Source of the DNA: CAZJDM01 sp964544765
GTDB taxonomy: Bacteria; Bdellovibrionota_B; Oligoflexia; CAYFLR01
DNA: 28,412 nt
Assembly: GCA_964544765.1 (NCBI GenBank)
Contig: CAZJDM010000044.1
Coordinates: forward strand, 1-28,412
Direction: 5' to 3'
Below the pieces are notes generated by a model. That model made no database searches. It saw nothing but the letters and a program-made list of their open reading frames with translations, and had not been told where the DNA came from. Positions 1-7,968 of the stretch are shown in pieces. Position 1 is the first letter of the stretch. Each line of letters starts with the position of its first letter. The translations under genes and the position numbers were made by a program.

Positions 1-577
1 TGATGATTATTTGAATTATTGTTAAGTGAGGATAATCAAAATTTAGGACCCAGGTAAACAATTACAGCATCTTAATCAAAGTTGTGCTCATAAGATTGTA
101 TCAGAGTGCGATAAGCGTCCTTTTTTAAAACGGGTCCGACCCGGTGTACCGGATGGTAAGATCTTGATTAAGGGGCGGTGTTTTTCTTCTATTTGAGGTA
201 ATAGATCTCATGTATCTCTCTTATGGGAACTTCTTTATTTTTACGCCAAAAATAAAAATCGTGTGCATCATAGTGAAGGATCTTTGGATAGTGGAGAGTC
301 TTTACCAGTTACTTTTCCCTCTGATTTAATGAAACTGACTGAATATCCACCTGCTTTGCTTACTAAATGGGAGCTGGAGTTTTTGCAAGGATGTATTTCT
401 TTTCCTACTTGGATGTTGTATCACCGCTTTTTAAAAGTTCCTAATCGGGTGCGGGGAGGAGATTTAAAACATTATGTTGGCCGTCAGGTTCTTTTGTTTG
501 GCATTAGAGTAACGAGTAAAATTACCATTACTAAAGATAAAAAAGAATTGAGAGTGAGTATTGATTTAGTATTTTGA
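1..577 (+). pseudogene. Relic of a DnaE-type DNA polymerase III alpha subunit (C-terminal part)
   Basis: One reading frame (codons from base 2) resembles the C-terminal third of DnaE-family replicative or error-prone polymerase alpha subunits, but it is cut by stops at 23-25, 44-46 and 194-196. Between the stops it reads KIVSECDKRPFLKRVRPG, like the 'A.RIV..R...F.S..DFLRRV' stretch before the last helices, and then SLLWEL, like 'NRR.LLWEL'. The final open part starts at GTG 263 and contains KWELEFLQGCISFP and DLKHYVGRQVLLFGIRVTSK, which matches the OB-fold start 'DLPRYVGRRVRVAGLVVT.K.T.TKKGE'. It ends at TGA 577, well short of a normal DnaE C terminus. No ribosome binding site precedes GTG 263, so the 104-codon open frame is probably just the last fragment of the relic. 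The family match is by eye. The gene continues upstream of the window. Confidence 0.6.
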
Positions 578-581
578 ACTT

Positions 582-597
582 TTGACAATTAAGTCAA
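582..597. promoter_or_regulatory. Small inverted repeat TTGAC-N6-GTCAA
   Basis: TTGAC at 582-586 and GTCAA at 593-597 form a 5-bp inverted repeat just after the DnaE relic and about 210 bp before the radical SAM gene. It looks like a -35 box, but no convincing -10 follows at 16-18 bp. A weak operator is possible, and so is chance in AT-rich DNA. Confidence 0.15.
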
Positions 598-809
598 TTA
601 ATTTGGTTCTTAACATGCAACCCTTGTAAATCATTGGTATTTATAGTAAGCTATGAATTTAATTGGGACATTATTGACACAGGTTAGTTACTAAAAATTG
701 TTGATGACAGAACCTATTGATAGGTTTTGAGTGTTGGATTACAAATTTTAATATCAAGCTTGGACAATATAATTGCGGGAATAGCCAGCAGGAATAGGAG
801 GAGAAGTAT

Positions 810-2174
810 ATGAAGGTTTTGTTGATAAATTCTAATCGTATGAAACCCCCGGTAGTACCTATTGGGATTGAGTCTCTTTATGATTCATTGATTGCGTGTA
901 AACATGAGGTAGGATTTTTTGATTTTGGAGTTAGTAGTCAATCAGAGTTATTAGATTTTGTGATTAAATTTAATCCTGATGTAATTGGTATTACATTGCG
1001 TAATATGTGTGATGGTGTGATGTTTGATCAGATCGAATTTATTACTCCACTGGCTGAGTTAATAGAAACTATTAGAACTGTGACCAAGTCTAAAATTGTA
1101 TTAGGGGGATCAGGCTTTTCTGTAATGCCTTTAGAAATTGTAGAAGCGACTAAAGCTGATTTAGGAGTTGTTGGAGCGGGTGAGATAACTTTGGTAAAAT
1201 TATTGGAAAATTTAAATGCTCCCTATCTGGTTCCTAATGTGGTTTACAAAGATCCTCAAATGGGAAAATATAAGATTAGTCATGAAGAGAGGTCTTCACT
1301 AAAACAACTACCCCTATGTTCTAGATCTCTGGTAGATCATGAGAAATATTGTTCAAGTCAACAGATGAATAATTTCAATATTGAAACTTGCCGTGGCTGT
1401 AATTTGAAATGTATATTTTGTCCCGAGCCAGAAGTGAAGGGACGACAGGTTATCTTTAAATCACCTGGATTGGTGGTGGAAGAGCTGACTATTTTAAAAA
1501 ATAAGGGCGTCGATAAAGAGATATTTGTTGTTGATTCTGAGTTTAACCTCTCTAATAAACACGCTTATGATGTATGTAAAGCCATAGTGGAGAGTGGTGT
1601 TAAGGTTAGCTGGTCCTGTACAGTGACTCCTCAGGGGATTACTGCTGAATTGTTGAGGATAATGAAATTAGCGGGCTGCACAAATTTTCAATTATGTATT
1701 GATTCTTTATCTGAGACTATGTTGCAAAATTATGAGAAACAATTTACGGTCTCTGATGTAGAGAGAGTTACCTGTTTGGCTAAACAAGAAGGTTTGCCGT
1801 GTATTCATGTAATTTTGTTAGGTGGCCCAGGAGAAACTATTGATACCATCAATGAAACACATCGTAATTTGGAAAGCTTAAATCCTCATGCTAGTGCTGT
1901 TTCTACAGGTATAAGAATTTATCCTCAAACTAAATTGTTTCAAATGGCAATGGATGAGGGTGAAATTAAATCTGCTTCTAATGTATTATATCCAGTTTAT
2001 TACCAAGAATCTTACGTAAGGAAAGTTCTTTTCCCTCATGTACAAAAAGTATTTTCCTCGGTAGAGAATTGTTTAGTTTTAAGTCCTAACCAGCTTCGGG
2101 CCTTTGTTCCTCAAGATACTATGATTAAAAAGTCGGTTGATATTTTTGATATGCATCTGGGTGTGTCCGCATAA
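810..2174 (+). CDS. B12-binding-type radical SAM protein
   Basis: The 454-residue product has the architecture of cobalamin-dependent radical SAM enzymes. Residues 1 to about 150 look like a Rossmann-type B12-binding domain (opening MKVLLINSNR, then PVVPIGIESLYDSL, PDVIGITLRN and KIVLGGSGFS). The radical SAM barrel follows, with its 4Fe-4S motif CNLKCIFC at cysteines 197, 201 and 204, an 'E..C..GC' lead-in, and a GGPGET loop further on. The DxHxxG motif that supplies the lower cobalt ligand is not visible in the N-terminal domain, as in many 'base-off, His-off' members. The start at 810 has a very strong GGAGGAG ribosome binding site. The SDR gene follows after 56 bp on the same strand, so the two are probably co-transcribed. 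Family members include methylases and other C-C bond-forming enzymes, and the substrate cannot be read from sequence. Confidence 0.85.
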   Translation: MKVLLINSNRMKPPVVPIGIESLYDSLIACKHEVGFFDFGVSSQSELLDFVIKFNPDVIGITLRNMCDGVMFDQIEFITPLAELIETIRTVTKSKIVLGGSGFSVMPLEIVEATKADLGVVGAGEITLVKLLENLNAPYLVPNVVYKDPQMGKYKISHEERSSLKQLPLCSRSLVDHEKYCSSQQMNNFNIETCRGCNLKCIFCPEPEVKGRQVIFKSPGLVVEELTILKNKGVDKEIFVVDSEFNLSNKHAYDVCKAIVESGVKVSWSCTVTPQGITAELLRIMKLAGCTNFQLCIDSLSETMLQNYEKQFTVSDVERVTCLAKQEGLPCIHVILLGGPGETIDTINETHRNLESLNPHASAVSTGIRIYPQTKLFQMAMDEGEIKSASNVLYPVYYQESYVRKVLFPHVQKVFSSVENCLVLSPNQLRAFVPQDTMIKKSVDIFDMHLGVSA

Positions 2175-2191
2175 CTTGTTGATTTAGAAAT

Positions 2192-2230
2192 GAGAGAAAT
2201 GAGAGAAATGGGAGATATAAGGAGAGAAAT
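2192..2230. repeat. 9-bp tandem repeat GAGAGAAAT carrying the SDR ribosome binding site
   Basis: GAGAGAAAT occurs at 2192-2200, 2201-2209 and 2222-2230, with a degenerate copy GGGAGATAT at 2210-2218. The last copy supplies the GGAG of the ribosome binding site for the ATG at 2231. Copy number change here would move or multiply Shine-Dalgarno-like sequences. Confidence 0.7.
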
Positions 2231-3070
2231 ATGGAGATTGATAGTAAGGTAGCAATTGTTACTGGAGCGGGTTCAGGTTTAGGTAAGCAATTAGCTCTTT
2301 CATTACTTGAAAAGGGAGCCAAAGTTGTATTGGCAGGTCGAAGGGAAGGTAGATTAAAGCAAACAATTAATGAAAGCGTTAACCCTAAAAATGCAAGATC
2401 AGTGGTCACTGATTTGACTGTTTTAACTGATTTAAAAAATTTAGTTGATTATTCCATAAAAGAGTTTAATTCAATTGACATTCTTGTCAATAATGCCGGA
2501 ACAGGATTTGGTGGAGATTTATCAGATCTACAAATTGAGGAAATTGAATATACTATAAGGTTAAACTTAACAGCTCCAATTTTATTAACCAAGTTAGTTT
2601 TACCCACGATGCGAAAGAATAGGCAGAGCATGATAGTTAATATCGCATCATTGGGCGCTGTGGTGGCTACTCCTTATCATTCAATATATTGTGCTTCAAA
2701 GTCTGGCCTTCATGGTTTTAGTGGGTCTTTAAGACGACAGTTCAAAAATGATAAGATAAAGGTTTTAACAGTATATCCTGGAATGATTGATACAGAAATG
2801 GCATGTACAGCTGCTAAAGAAAAAGCAAAACAGGTAGGGTTGCCTTTTGAATTATCTAGTCCTCAGAAGGTGGCCCAGCAAATAATAAAAGGTATTGTTT
2901 TAGATAAATCGAATTTATACTCTGAATCTTTAAAAGAGAAGGTTTTGCGTAAATCAGAATCATACATACCCTTTCTAACTGATTCAATGCTAAGTAATTT
3001 GGCTGGTAACCTTCATGAAGTATTTCAAGTATCAAATCCATATTTTTCTAACCGAATGAAAATAAAATAG
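2231..3070 (+). CDS. Short-chain dehydrogenase/reductase (SDR)
   Basis: This is a 279-residue classical SDR, an NAD(P)H-dependent oxidoreductase of alcohols and ketones. The cofactor motif TGAGSGLG is at residues 11-18, NNAG at 87-90, and the catalytic set is Ser140, Tyr153 and Lys157 (YCASK). Residues GR following the second beta strand (LAGRREGR) suggest preference for NADP(H). A PG motif (YPGMIDTEM) follows the active site as usual. The C-terminal 80 residues form the variable substrate region with no recognisable partner. It lies in an apparent operon with the upstream radical SAM gene. Substrate is unknown; an acyl ketone made by the ThDP or KAS III enzymes downstream is a possibility, not shown by the sequence. 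Confidence 0.92.
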   Translation: MEIDSKVAIVTGAGSGLGKQLALSLLEKGAKVVLAGRREGRLKQTINESVNPKNARSVVTDLTVLTDLKNLVDYSIKEFNSIDILVNNAGTGFGGDLSDLQIEEIEYTIRLNLTAPILLTKLVLPTMRKNRQSMIVNIASLGAVVATPYHSIYCASKSGLHGFSGSLRRQFKNDKIKVLTVYPGMIDTEMACTAAKEKAKQVGLPFELSSPQKVAQQIIKGIVLDKSNLYSESLKEKVLRKSESYIPFLTDSMLSNLAGNLHEVFQVSNPYFSNRMKIK

Positions 3071-3131
3071 AAATCGCTGGTTAGTTGTGGTTCTTTAAAA
3101 ACCTTTAAATAGCTTCTCGCATTAATATTTT

Positions 3132-3171
3132 GATAATATTATTAAATTTATTAATTCTTAATAATAATATC
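3132..3171. promoter_or_regulatory. Near-perfect AT-rich inverted repeat upstream of the histidine kinase
   Basis: GATAATATTATTAA (3132-3145) and TTAATAATAATATC (3158-3171) form arms that match at 13 of 14 positions around a 12-nt loop. It sits between the SDR stop and the kinase ribosome binding site. No T-run follows, so it is not a classic intrinsic terminator. It could be an operator, a weak terminator or an mRNA hairpin. Confidence 0.4.
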
Positions 3172-3228
3172 TCCTTGGTCGAGTTTAGTTAATGTGTATT
3201 GATTGAAAAGTATCTGCATTACGACCAT

Positions 3229-3234
3229 AGGAGG
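3229..3234 (+). promoter_or_regulatory. Consensus Shine-Dalgarno AGGAGG that sets an ATT start
   Basis: A perfect AGGAGG lies 5 nt before ATT 3240. The kinase reading frame is open from 3231 (an in-frame TAG is at 3228-3230) and offers no ATG, GTG or TTG before GTG 3375, which has no good ribosome binding site. Confidence 0.6.
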
Positions 3235-3239
3235 TTGCT

Positions 3240-4865
3240 ATTAGGGATATAGTTTTAAAACAACCATATTATTATGAACCTAGAAGGATAGAAGGCGATG
3301 ATTTTCGTAACAGTATTTTAGTATCAGTAATTAATAGTATTGAAAAAATTTATGGAACAGATACTAAAAGCATTGTGTTCCAACGTTTAGGTGTTGAAAA
3401 AGAATGGTTTTTTAATGGGTCAAATTATCATCATTGGCAATTTCATTATTATTTTTGGCAATCTGTAGAATACGCACTAGAAGATGATTTTGATTTTGAC
3501 CTTTTATTAAAGGATATATTTTCTAGAAATAGTAATTCTCGGGTAGCAAGATTTATTTCTTACTGTAGTAGTCCGGAGTTTTTTATAAAGAATATCGGGA
3601 AGATTATACGATATTTTAATGGAATTCAAAAATATGAATTAAGTTATAAAGTTGAAGATAATAAAACGTATTTTAGTTGTAAAGCGGTTGTCCAAAAAAA
3701 GCTTCCTCCTGAGGTAGCACAATTTATTAACCAATTAACCGAGATTAGTATTAAGTATATTTTTCTCCAAATATTTGGAGTAAAGGGATACCAAATACAT
3801 AAATCAGAGTACTCTGATCAAAACCATAAAGCGAGTTTCACTGTAAGCTGGCATCGGACAACCGTGCCTATTGTAAATTATTTTCCTACTATTTTAGTGG
3901 GATATTGCTTATTCCTGTCAGTAATATTAATAATTTTTAGTTCAAGTCTGTTTTTAGCCGCATTGGGAAGTGTGGGAGCTGTAGTTGCTCTTTTGTACCT
4001 ATATTTAAATCATAGAAATATAATTCCTTTGACTGGGCCAAGAATTAAAAATGGGAGTTTTCTAAAAATCATAGATGATTTAGAGGAACAGAGTACGACC
4101 ACACTAAAACTGCAGCAGCAATTACGGAAAATAGAAAGGCTAGCTGAAGAAGGAAAAATGACCAATCATATAATGCATGAGATTGCAAGACCCCTGATGA
4201 TAGTAAATAAGGTGATAGATGAAATTGAACAGCAATCAATATCTTTATTCAAAGATGAGTACTCAAATTTAAAACCATCATTTTCCAAAGGTCGACGTGC
4301 TCTTTTACGTGTAAATACTATAATAGAAACTCTCAGAATATTGTATCAACAAACTGTTGATGTGGTAGAATCAACTTTTAAAGATACGAGGATTAAAGAT
4401 CTGTTAAATCATGTCGAGTTCTATGCTGATCATATGGTAAAAACTGAGGGAGTTGATTTTCAAGTTAGGTCGCTGGAACCAGATATTCCCATAAGAGTCA
4501 ATAGAGTTCTGATTCAACAAGTATTGATTAATTTAATTGAGAACGCTATCCAAGCATTTAATCCTTATAATAAGTATAAAGAAAAAAAGGTAATGATAAA
4601 TGTTCTTAAGGAAAAACAAAACGTTTATTTTCGGGTGATGGACAATGCATTAGGGATAGCATTAGAAGATCAACCAAAGCTTTTTAAAAGGGAGTTCAGT
4701 ACCAAAGAAAAGGGGTGTGGTTTAGGCTTACGGATTAGTAAGGAAATAGTGGATATGCATCACGGGACTATCTTTTTGGAAAAAAGTGATAAGGAGGGGA
4801 GCTCCTTTATTATGAGAATTCCTATTGAAAGAGAGTTGAAAAAAAGCGTGTTTGATAAAAAATAG
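3240..4865 (+). CDS. Membrane sensor histidine kinase, probable ATT start
   Basis: Taking ATT 3240 as start gives 541 residues; GTG 3375 would give 496. Residues 1 to about 208 form a cytoplasmic-looking domain without a signal peptide. It ends in a '...YSDQNHKASFTVSWH' strand like the N-terminal sensor modules of some deltaproteobacterial-type kinases. Two membrane helices follow (about 211-233 and 240-262), then a short coiled coil. The dimerisation/phosphoacceptor helix has His313 in HEIARPL, unlike the usual HEL(R/K).PL. The ATPase domain has the N box around Asn435 (LINLIENAIQAF), a G1 box DNALGI at 468-473 where DNGxGI is normal, an F-box-like FKREFSTK, and the G2 motif GCGLGL. ATP binding by an HSP90-type fold is established for the family. 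A possible partner is the response regulator at 9110-9883. The signal sensed is unknown. Confidence 0.85.
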   Translation: MRDIVLKQPYYYEPRRIEGDDFRNSILVSVINSIEKIYGTDTKSIVFQRLGVEKEWFFNGSNYHHWQFHYYFWQSVEYALEDDFDFDLLLKDIFSRNSNSRVARFISYCSSPEFFIKNIGKIIRYFNGIQKYELSYKVEDNKTYFSCKAVVQKKLPPEVAQFINQLTEISIKYIFLQIFGVKGYQIHKSEYSDQNHKASFTVSWHRTTVPIVNYFPTILVGYCLFLSVILIIFSSSLFLAALGSVGAVVALLYLYLNHRNIIPLTGPRIKNGSFLKIIDDLEEQSTTTLKLQQQLRKIERLAEEGKMTNHIMHEIARPLMIVNKVIDEIEQQSISLFKDEYSNLKPSFSKGRRALLRVNTIIETLRILYQQTVDVVESTFKDTRIKDLLNHVEFYADHMVKTEGVDFQVRSLEPDIPIRVNRVLIQQVLINLIENAIQAFNPYNKYKEKKVMINVLKEKQNVYFRVMDNALGIALEDQPKLFKREFSTKEKGCGLGLRISKEIVDMHHGTIFLEKSDKEGSSFIMRIPIERELKKSVFDKK

Positions 4866-4941
4866 GTCTTTTTATTTAACATCGGTTGTATTTAGCAACA
4901 GAATATTTTTCTAATGATCTTAAAATCTTGCTTTGTTTTTT

Positions 4942-4964
4942 TGACATAGTTGTCTCATTATAAA
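4942..4964. promoter_or_regulatory. Candidate operator/promoter upstream of the ThDP enzyme gene
   Basis: TGACATAGTTGTCTCA at 4942-4957 holds the inverted repeat GACA-N4-TGTC and directly abuts TATAAA (4959-4964), a possible -10. A related sequence, TGACATAAGTGTCTTA, occurs at 11075-11090 before the M55 gene. The TTGACA at 4941-4946 is too close to TATAAA to be its -35 box, which fits a regulator-dependent promoter better than a plain housekeeping one. Confidence 0.25.
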
Positions 4965-5074
4965 TTCTTTTTAATTCATTTAATAATTTAATATTTATTT
5001 TTCCGATTACTATAGTCTATTTTAAAGTGATATAAATGTTGTAAGTTTTATGGCTAAAAGCAAAGGAAGGCTTT

Positions 5075-6760
5075 ATGCAGAAGAAAGTGGCTAATGTAAT
5101 AATAGAATATTTGCGGCAAGAAAAAATAAAGTATATTTTTGGGATTACAGGTAAGGCTATTAGTCCTTTATTTGGTGCTGTAGAAGATTATAACGATATC
5201 ACATCAATTACCACCAGACATGAAGGCGGAGCAGCTTTTATGGCATATGGTTATGCCCAGGCTAGCAAAACAATCGGAGTGTGTTGCGGTACGACGGGTG
5301 GAGGCTCAACAAATTTATTAACCGGTGTTGCTACTGCTTACATGAACTCTGTTCCTATGATTGTTATTACTGGTCAAGTTCCCACCAAAGATTATGGAAA
5401 GGGAGGTTTTCAAGAATCTACCGGAGAAGGTCGTTCACTTAATGTGGTAGAGCTTTTTAAGGCCACAACCAAACATAGTACTCAATTAATTAATCCTAAT
5501 AAGGTTGAGGATGTATTACGAAATGCTATTAGAATTGCCTTAAGCGATAGGATGGGACCAATTCATATCAATGTTCCTCTTGATATTAATTTTAAGGAGG
5601 TCGATTATGAACTAAAATCACGTGAATTTTTTGTACCTACCAGCAAGTCAGCTTGTAATAATGAATCAGTGGAAAGAGCGGTGGAATTGATTGAACGGGC
5701 TAATAAACCACTATTTTTAACCGGGTGGGGAACTATTATCAATGATGGCCATCATGAAGTTATTAAAATTGCCGAAAAATTAAATATTCCTATTGCTACT
5801 ACTCTTCAAGGTAAAGGAGCTATTAGGACCAATCATCCTTTATGTCTTGGAATAGTGGGGTTGTGTGGTCACGAGCCCGCCATAAATTATGCTTTTGAAG
5901 AAGCTGATCTCTTGATTGCGATAGGGACAACCTTTGGTGAATTTGCTTCTTTAAATTGGCATCAGGGATTGGCTACAAATAAAAAACTGATCCAAATTGA
6001 TATAGATGCTACTGAAATAGGCAAAAATTATTCCGTTGATTTAGGTTTGGTGGGAGATGCTAAAACTGTATTACAGCAAATACATACTCAAATTGAAAGG
6101 CGGTCAGTATTTCCCAAAAGTTTTAAGCACAATCTAAGTGAGACCGGGTGGGAAATAAATAAGTATTCTGAACCTGGCAAGATGGAATCTCTGAGTATTC
6201 CCTTAAAACCTCAAAGAGTTCTAAAAGAACTAAGGGATAGCACTCCCAAGCAGACGATCTTTTTAGCTGATTCTGGTTCTCATTGGGGATGGGCAATGCA
6301 TTATTTACCTATTTATGAAGGAGGGGCAATTTATCCAACTATTGGTTTAGGTAGCATGGGAGCGGGTGTTTGCTCTGCTATTGGGATTAAGTTAGCTAAA
6401 CCGAGTTCCCCAGTAGTTTCTATTTGTGGTGATGGCAGTTTTCAAATGAATGGAAACGAAATTGCCACTGCCAAACAGTTTAAGGTTCCAGTGATCTGGA
6501 TAATTTTTAACGATTCTAGGTATGGCATGGTTTATCACGCCACCAAAAAAATATATGGTCGAGCTTGCGGTGCAATGCTTTATGATGTGAACTTTGCCAA
6601 AATTGCCGAAGGGTTTGGTGTTAGGGGTTATCGAATTGAGAAACCTAATGAACTGGCCGATAAATTGCCTAAAGCTATTAGATTAAATGAACCGGTAGTA
6701 ATGGATGTATTGATCGATCCTGAAGAATGTCCACCGGTTGGTCAAAGATTGAGATATTAA
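5075..6760 (+). CDS. Thiamine-diphosphate-dependent enzyme (acetolactate synthase-like)
   Basis: The 561-residue protein has the full three-domain layout of the acetolactate synthase/pyruvate decarboxylase family. The pyrimidine-binding domain has the catalytic glutamate Glu50 in RHEGGA. A central domain contains 'LFLTGWGT', and the C-terminal domain carries the ThDP/Mg motif starting GDG at 452-454 and ending ND at about 479-480. Family enzymes decarboxylate a 2-keto acid and hand the acyl anion to an acceptor, producing acetohydroxy acids, aldehydes or alpha-hydroxyketones. No regulatory small subunit gene (ilvN) and no branched-chain amino acid genes are nearby, so a housekeeping IlvB role is less likely than a specialised one. 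The start at 5075 follows GGAAGG. The KAS III-like gene begins 10 bp after its stop, so the two are almost certainly translated from one mRNA. Confidence 0.85.
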   Translation: MQKKVANVIIEYLRQEKIKYIFGITGKAISPLFGAVEDYNDITSITTRHEGGAAFMAYGYAQASKTIGVCCGTTGGGSTNLLTGVATAYMNSVPMIVITGQVPTKDYGKGGFQESTGEGRSLNVVELFKATTKHSTQLINPNKVEDVLRNAIRIALSDRMGPIHINVPLDINFKEVDYELKSREFFVPTSKSACNNESVERAVELIERANKPLFLTGWGTIINDGHHEVIKIAEKLNIPIATTLQGKGAIRTNHPLCLGIVGLCGHEPAINYAFEEADLLIAIGTTFGEFASLNWHQGLATNKKLIQIDIDATEIGKNYSVDLGLVGDAKTVLQQIHTQIERRSVFPKSFKHNLSETGWEINKYSEPGKMESLSIPLKPQRVLKELRDSTPKQTIFLADSGSHWGWAMHYLPIYEGGAIYPTIGLGSMGAGVCSAIGIKLAKPSSPVVSICGDGSFQMNGNEIATAKQFKVPVIWIIFNDSRYGMVYHATKKIYGRACGAMLYDVNFAKIAEGFGVRGYRIEKPNELADKLPKAIRLNEPVVMDVLIDPEECPPVGQRLRY

Positions 6761-6770
6761 GGAGAAAACA

Positions 6771-7868
6771 ATGGAAAGAAGCTGTACGATTTTAGGTTTA
6801 GGGGCTTACATTCCTTCGGAGGTTAGAACTAATGATTGGTGGCCCAAAGAGGTAGTTGAAAAATGGGCCAAGAAAACTACTTTAAATCTTCAGGCTGAAA
6901 GAGAAGAAAGAGCTAGGGATGTTCATCCTCTTTTATTGGAAGAATTAGTAAAATTAAAAGAGGATCCATTTAATGGAATGAAAGAACGGCGAATATCTCC
7001 TGATTTTATGCCTCCCTCAGAAATGGAGTTGACAGCATGTAAAGAAGCCCTAGATGATGCTCAAATCAAACCAGAGCAAATAGAATTATTTTTATCTTAT
7101 TCTGTTCCTCCTGATAGATCCCTTTGGCCCAACGCGTTTAAGGTCCATCATGAGTTAGGTTTGAGGAATGCTCGTTGTTTTGGCGTTGATGCTCTTTGTA
7201 ATAGTTTTGTAACTTTGATAGATATCGCCCATCAATATATTAAAAGCGGATCAGCCAATAATATTCTCATTGCGGTTTCTAACAAATACTCTATTCTAAT
7301 GGATAATAATTCGTCTATTGCTCCTAATGCGGGCGATGGTGCGGCCGCGATAGTGTTAAGTAGTTGTCCTAAGCAAAAAGGGCTTCAGTTTTCATATCTT
7401 AAAAATGATACCAGTTTATATAATATGGTTGCATTTACTCGCCAAAATCCCTTGGATGGGGAAATACCGGTTTTTGATTTAAACATCAATCAAGATGGAA
7501 AAATACGCATGGTCATGAATAGGGACAAAGCTAAAAGATTACCGTTAAGTTTACCACTGTGGGGTGAAGAATTTTATCAGGAGGTTTTAGTTAAAAATGA
7601 TTTTCCTCCTAATCGAGTTGATTTAATGGTAACTAATGCTTTTTCTGTTTGGTATACCAAAATCTTAGCTAAAATCTTTCAAATTCCTTTGGAAAAATGT
7701 GAAGATAATATACTTCAATTTTCTAATATGGGACCCACTAACTTACCCATGAATTTATACACTGCTTATAAAAAAGGTAGGTTAAAAAATGATGATATTG
7801 TTTTAATGTTTAGTCATGGGGGAGGAGCTGGTTATGGGGGTATGATTTTTAAATGGTACAACCCTTAG
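6771..7868 (+). CDS. 3-oxoacyl-ACP synthase III-like condensing enzyme
   Basis: This 365-residue thiolase-fold protein resembles the FabH/KAS III family. The presumed nucleophile is Cys143 in VDALCNSF. Other family signatures are NAGDGAAAIVL (187-197), the Asn319 region (FSNMGPTNLP, equal to 'GNTSAAS' in FabH) and the C-terminal glycine loop SHGGGAGYGG. The usual histidine of the PHQAN motif appears replaced: the aligned stretch is LMVTNAFS (285-292). An insertion of about 35 residues near the N terminus (around 20-65, highly charged) makes it longer than the usual ~320. Family members condense or transfer acyl groups; loss of the histidine would weaken decarboxylative condensation and favour acyl transfer or an unusual donor. 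It has GGAGA 8 nt before the ATG and is coupled to the ThDP enzyme. Confidence 0.8.
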   Translation: MERSCTILGLGAYIPSEVRTNDWWPKEVVEKWAKKTTLNLQAEREERARDVHPLLLEELVKLKEDPFNGMKERRISPDFMPPSEMELTACKEALDDAQIKPEQIELFLSYSVPPDRSLWPNAFKVHHELGLRNARCFGVDALCNSFVTLIDIAHQYIKSGSANNILIAVSNKYSILMDNNSSIAPNAGDGAAAIVLSSCPKQKGLQFSYLKNDTSLYNMVAFTRQNPLDGEIPVFDLNINQDGKIRMVMNRDKAKRLPLSLPLWGEEFYQEVLVKNDFPPNRVDLMVTNAFSVWYTKILAKIFQIPLEKCEDNILQFSNMGPTNLPMNLYTAYKKGRLKNDDIVLMFSHGGGAGYGGMIFKWYNP

Positions 7869-7968
7869 CTCACCTTTTTAACGTATAACTTTTACTTGAT
7901 TATATTTATCATTTATCTCATAATATTTTGATATTGTTTTACTTTCATAATTAATTAAGGAGGATGTC

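Noticed and set aside
263..577. An independent 104-residue protein starting at GTG 263.
   Set aside because: There is no ribosome binding site, and the homology continues upstream in the same frame through a stop, so it is part of the DnaE relic.
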